Under the pieces are notes generated by a model. It ran no database searches. It saw only the letters and a list, made by a program, of their open reading frames with translations, and was not told the origin of the DNA. Of a stretch of DNA of 64,000 nucleotides, positions 1-9,770 are shown one piece after another. The stretch's first letter is position 1; each line of letters begins with the position of its first letter. The stretch is from Amia ocellicauda (lineage: Eukaryota > Chordata > Actinopteri > Amiiformes > Amiidae), in the NCBI RefSeq assembly GCF_036373705.1, contig NC_089869.1:10613676-10677675 (forward strand), in the 5' to 3' direction. A program made the translations under genes and the position numbers.

Positions 1-636
1 CGCTGAACACTTTGTATTAGCGGTTAATATTGCACCTTGAATGAGAAACGCACTTGAACTCCATTGGGTACAAAGTCTAGTTCATATCCTCACCGGCTAC
101 ATGTTTCGCATTGTAACAGCAATTGCAAAAGATCGCTATACAGTTGAATGTATTGAGGATTAGACACAATGCAGGATGTGTCCCACTTACACACTGATGT
201 CCGCTGCGGAGGTGTTAGGATTGACAACTCATTCTGGAATCAATGATCTGACACTGCATGGTTACTTAGATACATCGATTATGTCCGCCTTCCTAGGGAA
301 AATAGTCAATCGCGATAAGACGATCGCTTCAAAATACAAACAATTCCTGACACAAACTTTTTTAGTAAAAAATAAAATTAAAAAAAAACACCAGTTCCCA
401 ATGTTAGCCTATATAATTTCTTTACACATCATAATAAATCTAATCATTATTGAACTGTATTTATATTGGACTCTCTAGTAACTTTACAATCACGTCCCCT
501 ATGTAAAAATAATATATAGCGATGTAATACACAAATATTCGAAAGCTATAGATTCTGAAACTATATTTGTTATATTTTATTCCAAATAATTTATATTGAT
601 TGTAATAATTTGTTATGAAATGCTGCACCACATATA
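1..636. other. Intergenic sequence, no gene recognised
   Basis: AT-rich sequence upstream of the first transposon. An open frame at 176-478 has no recognisable domain, no splice context and a low-complexity lysine/isoleucine-rich end, so I do not call it a gene. Confidence 0.6.
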
Positions 637-1453
637 CACCAATCGGCCATAACATTATGACCACCTGCCTAATATTGTGTGGGTCCCCCTTTTGCCGACA
701 AAACAGCCCTGACCCGTCGAGGCATGGACTCCACTAGACCTCTGAAGGTGTGCTGTGGTATCTGGCACCAAGACGTTAGCAGCAGATCCTTTAAGTCCTG
801 TAAGTTGTGAGGTGGGGACTCCATGGATCGGACTCGTTTGTCCAGCACATCCCACAGATGCTCGATTGGATTGAGATCTGGGGAATTTGGAGGCCAAGTC
901 AACACCTTGAACTCATGATTCATCAGACCAGGCCACCTTCTTCCATTGCTCTGTGGTCCAGTTCTGAGGCTCACGTGCCCATTGTAGGCGCTTTCGGCAG
1001 TGGACAGGGGTCAGCATGGGCACCCTGACTGGTCTGTGGCTACGCAGCCCCATACGCAACAAACTGCGATGCACTGTGTGTTCAGACACCTTTCTATCAG
1101 AACCGGCATTAACTTTTTCAGCAATTTGAGCTACAGCAGCTCGTCTGTTGGATCGGACCACATGGGCCAGCCTTCACTCCCCATGTGCATCAGTGAGCCT
1201 TGGCCGCCCATGACCCTGTCGCCGGGACACTTTTGACAGGTACTGACCACTGCAGACCGGGAACAGCCCACAAGAGCTGCAGTTGACGCTCTGACCCAGT
1301 CGTCTAGCCATCACAGTGAGGCCCTTGTCAAAGTTGCTCAGATCCTCACACTTGCCCATTTTTCCTGCTTCTAAGACATCAATTTTGAGGACAAAATGTT
1401 CACTTTCTGCCTAATATATCCCACCCACTGACAGGTGCCATGATAACGAGATT

Positions 1454-1455
<2 letters not shown>
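637..1455 (-). mobile_element. Tc1-like DNA transposon, internally deleted
   Basis: The left end has the inverted-repeat motif CCAATCGGCCATAACATTAT beside a TA dinucleotide. The body carries recognisable Tc1 transposase blocks on the minus strand. The central catalytic segment between the first Asp block (WSDES) and the block starting EFKVLTW is gone, at about 917-921. On the right, the sequence runs to the 5' leader of the element (about 1430-1455) and then passes straight into a (TA)n microsatellite, with no matching right inverted repeat. It is therefore a non-autonomous, one-ended fossil. The family assignment rests on recognised Tc1 protein motifs; the loss of the terminus is directly visible. 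Confidence 0.9.
669..1359 (-). pseudogene. Tc1 transposase remnant
   Basis: Reading on the minus strand starts with MGKCEDLSNF at 1359. A paired-type DNA-binding region follows but is broken by small deletions around 1220-1290. The next block, about 1161-917, ends at WSDES, which carries the first catalytic Asp. The C-terminal block then runs from [20 protein letters not shown] to the stop at 669. The second catalytic Asp region, with roughly 100 residues around it, is missing. The protein cannot be catalytically competent. It belongs to a different Tc1 lineage from the copies at 8550 and 36661. Confidence 0.9.

Positions 1456-1492
<37 letters not shown>
1456..1492. repeat. (TA)n microsatellite
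   Basis: About 18 uninterrupted TA units directly abut the truncated Tc1 element. Expansion of the TA target-site duplication may have seeded the tract. Confidence 0.95.
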
Positions 1493-1494
<2 letters not shown>

Positions 1495-3524
1495 TGCATT
1501 GAATATACCAGGAAAACAAACACTAAAAATGTATTTTACAGTGTATTTACATCACTATATTGTATTGTGCATTTAATAATATATACGTAACATATAGGCT
1601 ACCTACTATATCCTGTATTGAACACATTTGAAAAAAATACACAAGGCAATATATTTTATATTCCATACAGAACATATTACACAATATACTTCAGATGTAG
1701 TTTCCGGAATATATTTCAATACTTATCTATAATGTGCCCAATGAAAAGTTGTGTTAATATAATTTTACATCAGCTTAGCTTTAAATAAATGAATATTTTT
1801 AAAGAATATTAGTACTATGACTTTACAAACTGCAATACAAAAATCATTAAAAAGTCAGCACTTTTCAGGGCAAAAATGTCTCCTTTCAGGTTCAGCTATG
1901 ATTCTATGAAAAGCCAAAGTTGACTTTTTCCCTAATTAATTAAGCAAGGCTATCAAACTCTAAGCCTTCTTATAGGTAAGGTGATTTTTTTATTTAATGC
2001 ATACTCGCCTCTAATGTTTACACTGCACAATAGCAAGAATACCAGTGGTAATGTACAACGTGATATAATCTGCAAAACCTCACTATCTAGGGAGGAAACA
2101 AAACTGAGCCAGTTGCATTGCAAATTGTTACACAGCACTACCAGTCCCACTGCATTCGTGTTTGGGAAGCAGTACAAAATGCAAGTTAGGATACATCATT
2201 GCAACTTTAAACTCTCAGCATGACCATTATTGTAAGGAGTTACAAATCAACTAGTTTGTTTACACAGCAATAGTTTGTTAAATAATTCCCACATCATCTT
2301 TCAGGGGAAAATCTGGTGAGTCCTTGAGAAGAGACCTACTCAGAATTACAGTAGCTTATCTAAAAATGCGGAGAAGCAGGGTTGAGATAAGGCAAGCATT
2401 TGTCCATACTAGTGTTGGCATTGAGGAAAGCTGTTTAAATTTCTTTCCCTTCAATGAAATTCCCCAGCTTCCCTCTGTATATATGGGAATGGGGAACACA
2501 CCTTCCACACAAAATCAATACTATTCTAACTCTCTTACACAGAAATATAAACACTTTGAGTTTTTGTAAGTTATAGAACACATTCAAGAGATCCATGTAT
2601 TCGGGGACTGTACAAAGCCCTGGAACAGAACGAGTGGGATTCTGTCATTGTCTGCTATTAAAACCTTATAATTGTGTTGCTGTCCTTCATTCTATCTAAA
2701 TCAGCAAGGCATTTACACATTGCGTGGACGTGGATCAAACTGACACAAATGGTATTGAGTTGCATGTAAATTGCATTCCACCGCTCTCACACAATCTTTC
2801 ACATAGGTCTGTGGGTCTGTACATGTATAGATGGTCTAAGATCGAGTACAATCTCCTGTGTTTAATACGCCCTGGAGACTTGACCATTGGCATGAACATA
2901 AACATTACAGTTGCTTTGCAGGCCACAATCTGTATCCAGTGGCTCCAACTGCACCCCTTGACTTGATTATCTTCTGTTTGTGCATCAACAAAGCAAACCT
3001 AAAACCTTCACAGTAGCACTCCCATGTTTTACTATAAGTACTGCTCAGCCTTGACAGTTCCTTTCCTTGTCACGATACATCCAAGTTACCCTGAATGATT
3101 GTAAACAGATCATCAATAAAAGATAAATAAGACTCTTTCCATGCCAGCAGAACCCAGATTCCTCTAGACTGATCATGCCTTTAATGTGTGGCTATGCAAA
3201 GAAATTAAACCTAGTTTGTGTTGTTTGAGTCTTTGTTCAATTATAGGTGCACAGATGACAAAACTGTGCACCTATGTACTTCGTCTGCATTGTGTTGTGT
3301 GTGTTGTGAATTGTTTTTAACTGGGATTTCAGCATTAACTGGATAACTATTGTACACTTGATAAAGGTTTGATCGATGTGTGGATTAATTCTGAATAACA
3401 GTGCTATTTTATTTTTGGATGATTACAGTAACTGATATACTGCCACTCAAGAGGGATTTCAAAGAGGGGGACTGCAATATGGTGAAAATCAGCAGATTAT
3501 TTGAAGTCTGGAAATGGTAGTTTA
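1493..3524. other. Intergenic sequence, no gene recognised
   Basis: AT-rich DNA with only short open frames on both strands. None has a recognisable protein motif or paired splice signals. It lies downstream of the 3' end of dydc1. Confidence 0.6.
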
Positions 3525-3858
3525 AGTATTGAACAGTTATGTTCTTTATTTTCAGTCATCATCTTCAACTTCCTCCTGAAGGATGAAATGCATGTTTTAG
3601 TTGAATACCTCTAGAGCAAACTATCATTCAATAAACATAAGGTAAAGCAGCTACAGTCTTCTGATTGAAAATGATCTGAGTTGTAAAGTTTAAAGTACAC
3701 CTTTATCAACTTTTCAGGAATACAATCAAGCTTTAAAAAAGTAAATAATGTAAAATGTCTTATATGCAACAATAGATGATGCAACAGTATTATTTTATCT
3801 ATGTTAGAATCAGGACGAGAAACCAAAGAAAGAGTCTCAACTATTATGAATATGGAAT
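3525..3858 (-). other. dydc1: Probable 3' UTR of dydc1
   Basis: The stretch between the dydc1 stop codon (3859-3861) and a minus-strand AATAAA at 3550-3545 would make a 3' UTR of about 310-330 nt. The cleavage position is inferred from the hexamer only. Confidence 0.5.
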
Positions 3859-6800
3859 TTAAACGGTCACCTTTTCTTCACCCTCATCCCTGGGACTTTC
3901 TGCTTCTGCCGTGTCCTCTGGGGGATCGGAGCCCTCCTGCCCCGTGGGGAAGGAGTCCCCTGCACTCACTGCCTCACTCTCTGACCCCACTGCGGGCTCT
4001 GTTTCACTGGGCTGGGGAGCATCCAGGCTGGAGTCAGGCACCTGATGGCAAACACCCAACAGGGAATTACTCAGATGTACACGGTGCTTCATCACAGAGC
4101 TGTGCCTTTCCCAATTCTGAAGCTCCCCGCTCTGAACCCAAGCAGGGCAATCGGCAGCAGAAGCAGGAAGACCAGGCAAAGCGCAGGAGAAGAACGATCT
4201 ACCACGACTCGGTTTTGGGAAGAAACACACAGCACAAAAACAGCAGGAGAGGAACCGTCAGAGGGGGAAATGGAAAATCAATTCAGAAAGCGCCCCATGG
4301 TGGAAACTGGTTGTTGCAAAATGAAGAAAGACATCGTAGAGCACAAGCAGAAGGTTCTGGAGTGGTTTTATAAACCGATTCAGTGCCGTCACCTCCCCAG
4401 CTCGTACAGGCTGCGTATCTTCATCTTGTTCCTGCGGTCCAGAGGGGGTCGGTTCCTCTGTTTGCAGAGGCTCGCTCTCGGTGCCCCCGACTGATGCAGA
4501 TTGAGCAGACCGATTCGGATCAGTGACAGCAGTGTGATTTACCCCCTGATGAAGCGTTAATAAATTAAAACAAACTGACTAAAAACAAAATAATGTGTCT
4601 CAACTTTCAAAAATGAAATGCACACATTGTGATACGTATAAAGTTAATCCTTGTTTAGGACGGTTGATTTACACTAATGTGTTGGCTTTAAGGAGAAAAT
4701 GTGTGTTAAGAAGCAATAGGAATGCATATTAATGTGATTTTCCTCCCTGTTTCGTGCATACATTTTCTGAACATCTGCAAAATTGGTGTAAAAGGCCATC
4801 TTGATTGTGTTTATTTGATATGTTTTCTATCTGGTTTACATTTACCACAGCTCTTGCTTGTTCTGCACAACAGTTGAGATCATCACAAAGATAAATTGTT
4901 TTGCCATTTTCTTTAAAAATGTTTTTTTTGCAGACAGCATCACATTTCAGAGTGCACTAACCTCCAGGTTTATTCAAATGACTGTGTCAGCCAATGGGTT
5001 TCAGAAAAAAAAGGCAGGCAAGATGTTCAATGGGGAATGCTAGTGAAAGAGTGCAGTACCTACCCCTTGTCCAGCGCTATTCTCATCCCTTTCCTCCACA
5101 GATGCAAGATTGGGAGCCCCGTATTTATCAGAGAGTTCGGCCAATGTCTTATCTGGCGTCTGCGCAGCTGCTGCTTTCTGGAATAAAACCACTCTGTAAT
5201 TCACAAATGGAACGAACTGCAGGGATTTTTGTTCACAAGGCACATTTATTCAGATGAACATCCCTTTCTTGCTCTTATGTCTTTACATTAAAGGAGATGG
5301 CATCCAACCGAGCTCCCACCCCAGAGACAGACACGACTGCAGTTCTGTTTTGTTCACTGACCTTAGTCAACCAAGATTCATTAACACCTGATTAAGTTCA
5401 AGGAATTGTGATTGCGTCCCACTTAATGAAAGTTAGTCAATATAATACTGTGGAATTATATGGAGAGAATCTGACTAAACTCAAAGGCCTAAACAATGAC
5501 TTGAAGTATTAATTTTAATATCAGCAGACACTTCCCTTGGCCACCTATCTAAGGGATAATATATGAGAAAAAATGAGATAAATTAACATTTGATGTCTGC
5601 TTATGTTCTCCCATTATAATCCCTGTCGGTTACATGGTCATATAAGCTCTCAAAGGCTGTTCAAATAGCCTAAACGTAATAAAACCCAGGCGTCCTAGAA
5701 CTTGATGTATTTATCTACAGTCATAAATTTTAAGCGGACAAGAACAAAATAATCCAAAGCAAGGAAACGGTTATTTTCTTATTTGTAGTCACACTCAGTT
5801 CTGATTCATAGCCTTGAAATTCTTCATTACGCACTTGGCAAAGTCATTAAGATAAATAATGAAGTGTGTCACACTGGACCTCATAAAAATAATGATGCTA
5901 TTAAAAACAACAAGTCAAAGCTATCCTCAATCCATACCTGCTTATTTAACAAAATGAACATCCAAACCCTTTAATAAAACATGTTTTTAAATTAACTAAC
6001 CAACATAACTTGGTTGGTTATAACTTTTTTTATGTTTCTGAAGCACATACAGATCTGATGGAATATGACTCTGGGTAAATTGATTTTAAATTATAGAAAT
6101 TTGAAGTGGTGCACTTAACTGAAGAGGGATTCAGTATTTTAAATATAGGTTTTGGGAATGGAGAACAACTATCCATAATCAAGAAGCACTAAAACATTTC
6201 CATCAATCATTTTTTAACTATACCTGCTCATATTGAAAGCCACACAATTGCCAAAATATAAAAACATTATTTTAATAGTAAAACAAATATTCTCGATTAG
6301 GTACATTATATCTATAAACACATACACATATTTATAAGCACACTTAAAAAAAAAAACATTATAATACATACACATAGGTGTGTGTGTACAATGTATTTAC
6401 ATAAAGTCTATTGCAAAATCAAAAGTTGTATGATATGATAGCACATCTAACTTGGAGATGGCTAAGTATGTTCCCGTACCCGTCGCTGAAGAAGCCACAG
6501 GTGATAAGAGCGTGTGCGCCATGCGGCCTGCTCACCTTCTCCTGCTCCAGCTGCGCGTGGCGGATCTGCTCCTCCTCCTGGCGCATCCTCTCCAGCAGGG
6601 CCGCCTCCGCCTGCACCCTCTGCAGCTCCTGCTCCAGCTGCACCTGCTGGATCTGCCTCTGAATCACACGAGAGGCACAAGAAGGGAGATGGCTGCTCTG
6701 TCATGCAATTTCATATACTGAGATGCTCCATTTTGGGTTTGATTGGTTTATGCTAATCATTGAACTATGGCAGGGTTCTACATCTCTGCTAACACTAATT

Positions 6801-7341
6801 TGCTGACACACACTTATTTAAGTGCTTTGTATGTATGCATTTATTTAGACTAATGTGATTTACAACACTTACTTACTTGTTATTGCACTTGACTTGAAAA
6901 GTAAACCATGACTGCCTCCTTGTGGAAACTGAGTAAAATGGAGTAAACAACATGATTCTGAAGAGGGGCAAATGAAGAACTGGGGGGTAGATTTAAAATA
7001 GACTGGAACACAACCCAAAACACCCCAGACTCCACAACCTTTATATTGAGTTTACCCACCTATAGCATTTAAAATCTGATATATTGTTGTTGCATTATAG
7101 ATTTTGTATAAACTCTATCAAAAAATAATGATTTCTCATATTGATTCTCTTGAAGATCTTGCTGATGGAAACACACACTGCGCAGGCGCATTACCTTCTC
7201 CTCATAGGCCAGGTTGTCTTTGTACTTGTAGATGCATTGCGCCAGGTGCTCGATGGGGTCGGCGGGTCTCTTCTCCGCCACGTCCGCCAGGCCCTCGGTA
7301 AGGCACTTCCCCAGGCATCTCTTCAGGTACTCTGTGTCCAT
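3859..7341 (-). CDS. dydc1: DPY30 domain-containing protein, DYDC1-like (five exons)
   Basis: The five coding exons on the minus strand are 7341-7195, 6658-6536, 5177-5064, 4545-4393 and 4041-3859, all in phase 0 with GT/AG borders, giving 239 aa. Exon 1 starts [14 protein letters not shown] and holds the DPY30-type dimerisation motif with [17 protein letters not shown] (about residues 5-45). Exon 2 is a Gln/Glu-rich coiled coil. Exon 3 has [14 protein letters not shown], a block I recall from human DYDC1, which together with IYKYKDN favours DYDC1 over DYDC2. Exons 4-5 add about 111 acidic, Pro/Ser-rich residues ending in EEKVTV. Family members are linked to sperm flagella or motile cilia. 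The start is the first ATG of the conserved motif. Exons 1-3 are secure by homology. Exons 4-5 rest on open frame, composition, splice sites and phase compatibility. Confidence 0.86.
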
Positions 7342-7884
7342 CCTGGCGCACAATTTAACTCAATTAAAACACGGGTTCACCGCAGCGGCCACCTCAGAAA
7401 AAATGTCAGTTTCTTACCCCATTAACCGCCATAACGGTCTGAATCTTGAGCAGTAACACATGCATATAAACATACATACACAAACTTCAACACTATCGTG
7501 CGTGACCGTCGTCTGTATGTTTCTCTGCATCAGCTGCTATATTTCCCATCAACTTAAACGAAACATGCGTGACTTTTTGCACACCCCTTTAGGAAAGTGG
7601 CGTTTGAATAATAACACCTGTTCTTAATGTTTGGCTTTGGGCTCAATCCAAATGCCATGTTTTGGCACAAGCGGCCCTAAATGTACATTTTGTGAATTGA
7701 CATTTTCCCAAATTGACATGCATGTAATGGCATTTAACAAGGAAGTGTTGAGTTAGTAAGACAGATTTACCTCAAGAGTTTATTTTGCACCGAAAACAGC
7801 GTCCGGAAATGTCTTTCGTTTCCATAGACGCGGTGCTGCGCGGATGTGTGTCCCCCTGCAGCACCACACTGCGCAGGCGCGAAC
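7342..7884. promoter_or_regulatory. Candidate divergent promoter of dydc1
   Basis: The region between the dydc1 start codon and a GC-richer block at about 7800-7900. It contains an NRF1-like palindrome, CTGCGCAGGCGC, at about 7869-7880; a second copy lies in dydc1 intron 1 at about 7179-7190. An RFX X-box-like half site, GTTTCCATAGAC, lies at about 7818-7830, which would fit a cilium-related gene. No TATA box is evident. Promoter status is an inference from position and motifs. Confidence 0.45.
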
Positions 7885-7900
7885 ATGACGCGCCTAACAG
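7885..7900 (+). other. Possible first coding exon of a divergent plus-strand transcript
   Basis: ATG ACG CGC CTA ACA G is followed directly by GTAAGC, a good donor site, immediately downstream of the NRF1-like motif. Human DYDC1 and DYDC2 are, as I recall, arranged head to head, so a divergent partner is plausible. I found no downstream DYDC2-like exon before mat1a. It could be a non-coding RNA exon or a chance match. Confidence 0.3.
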
Positions 7901-8549
7901 GTAAGCATACTGAATTAATGGCTTTAACGGCAGGCTTTTTGCAGGAATCAGGCTTTGTATTTTGAGGAATTGTTCTAGACTAAGGAAGTAGCTAGACTAG
8001 AGGCACCAAACTGAAATAACAGTATAGAATTAAAATTAATTAGACACCAAATGCATATTCATATATGTGAAGCAGTGAATTATTAACATTTCAATAAATG
8101 AGGAATTAAAATAGTGTTCATACTACTAAACTTCTAGACACATGTACCACTGTTCTGTTGGTACTGAATAGATGCTGAATAATGTTGGATTAATAAAAAA
8201 AAGAGTTTGGGCATAAAAATTCCAAACATTAAAAACCATTACTACATGGCACATTGAGGCCTTTTAATTAACATTGTTTTCTAATTTTAGATATAAAACA
8301 GCATACAATTACATTGATAATCACACTTAAATTGCAAAACATTGTGGGTTTTTACTATAAGGGAGGTGGTCACCGTCATAGACTGCAACCTCACCCACTG
8401 TTTCCAGAAAGATTGGATTATCTGGGATTTACAATAATTGCTGCTGTATTCCTATAATCTGTACTGACTCCTTGTAGCATTTAGGGTTGCAAAAGGGGAG
8501 TTTTGCTTTGTGATTGGCTGATCACAAGTTTTATTTACATTACAGTGTA
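7901..8549. other. Non-coding sequence, nothing recognised
   Basis: AT-rich DNA between the possible divergent exon and the Tc1-like insertion. I see no coding or RNA feature. Confidence 0.55.
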
Positions 8550-9770
8550 CACTCACCTAAAGGATTATTAGGAACACCTGTTCAATTTCTCATTAATGCA
8601 ATTATCCAACCAACCAATCACATGGCAGTTGCTTCAATGCATTTAGGGGTGTGGTCCTGGTCAAGACAATCTCCTGAACTCCAAACTGAATGTCTGAATG
8701 GGAAAGAAAGGTGATTTAAGCAATTTTGAGCGTGGCATGGTTGTTGGTGCCAGACGGGCCGGTCTGAGTATTTCACAATCTGCTCAGTTACTGGGATTTT
8801 CACGCACAACCATTTCTAGGGTTTACAAAGAATGGTGTGAAAAGGGAAAAACATCCAGTATGCGGCAGTCCTGTGGGCAAAAATGCCTTGTTGATGCTAG
8901 AGGCCAGAGGAGAATGGGCCGACTGATTCAAGCTGATAGAAGAGCAACTTTGACTGAAATAACCACTCGTTACAACCGAGGTATGCAGCAAAGCATTTGT
9001 GAAGCCACAACACGTACAACCTTGAGGCGGATGGGCTACAACAGCAGAAGACCCCACCGGGTACCACTCATCTCCACTACAAATAGGAAAAAGAGGCTAC
9101 AATTTGCACAAGCTCACCAAAATTGGACAGTTGAAGACTGGAAAAATGTTGCCTGGTCTGATGAGTCTCGATTTCTGTTGAGACATTCAGATGGTAGAGT
9201 CAGAATTTGGCGTAAACAGAATGAGAACATGGATCCATCATGCCTTGTTACCACTGTGCAGGCTGGTGGTGGTGGTGTAATGGTGTGGGGGATGTTTTCT
9301 TGGCACACTTTAGGCCCCTTAGTGCCAATTGGGCATCGTTTAAATGCCACGGCCTACCTGAGCATTGTTTCTGACCATGTCCATCCCTTTATGACCACCA
9401 TGTACCCATCCTCTGATGGCTACTTCCAGCAGGATAATGCACCATGTCACAAAGGTGGAATCATTTCAAATTGGTTTCTTGAACATGACAATGAGTTCAC
9501 TGTACTAAACTGGCCCCCACAGTCACCAGATCTCAACCCAATAGAGCATCTTTGGGATGTGGTGGAACGGGAGCTTCGTGCCCTGGATGTGCATCCCACA
9601 AATCTCCATCAACTGCAAGATGCTATCCTATCAATATGGGCCAACATTTCTAAAGAATGCTTTCAGCACCTTGTTGAATCAATGCCACGTAGAATTAAGG
9701 CAGTTCTGAAGGCGAAAGGGGGTCAAACACAGTTTTAGTATGGTGTTCCTAATAATCCTTTAGGTGAGTG
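8550..9770 (+). mobile_element. Intact Tc1-like (DD36E-type) DNA transposon
   Basis: A 1221-bp element with perfect 29-bp terminal inverted repeats beginning CACTCACCTAAAGGATTATT. TA target duplications flank it at 8548-8549 and 9771-9772. One uninterrupted transposase frame (8698-9738) fills most of the body. Identical termini and an open frame suggest a recent insertion that could still be mobile. A degraded copy of the same family lies inverted at 32109-33317. The spacing between the last two catalytic residues (36) matches the DD36E group described as Incomer; assignment to that named group is inference. Confidence 0.96.
8698..9738 (+). CDS. Tc1/mariner transposase, full length (346 aa)
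   Basis: This cut-and-paste transposase would bind the element ends and excise or insert at TA. Residues from [10 protein letters not shown] to about 110 form the paired-like helix-turn-helix DNA-binding region ([19 protein letters not shown]). The catalytic triad is the Asp in [10 protein letters not shown], the Asp in [10 protein letters not shown], and the Glu in [12 protein letters not shown], with 36 residues between the second Asp and the Glu. The [11 protein letters not shown] segment is the usual glycine-rich box. The protein ends KAKGGQTQF. Length is normal for the family (about 340 aa). The ATG is the conserved start, about 148 bp inside the left terminus. No frameshift or stop is present, unlike the copy at 32140-33169. 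Confidence 0.96.
   Translation: MGKKGDLSNFERGMVVGARRAGLSISQSAQLLGFSRTTISRVYKEWCEKGKTSSMRQSCGQKCLVDARGQRRMGRLIQADRRATLTEITTRYNRGMQQSICEATTRTTLRRMGYNSRRPHRVPLISTTNRKKRLQFAQAHQNWTVEDWKNVAWSDESRFLLRHSDGRVRIWRKQNENMDPSCLVTTVQAGGGGVMVWGMFSWHTLGPLVPIGHRLNATAYLSIVSDHVHPFMTTMYPSSDGYFQQDNAPCHKGGIISNWFLEHDNEFTVLNWPPQSPDLNPIEHLWDVVERELRALDVHPTNLHQLQDAILSIWANISKECFQHLVESMPRRIKAVLKAKGGQTQF

Noticed and set aside
176-478. 100-codon open frame at the left edge
   Set aside because: No recognisable protein, low-complexity C-terminal half in AT-rich DNA.
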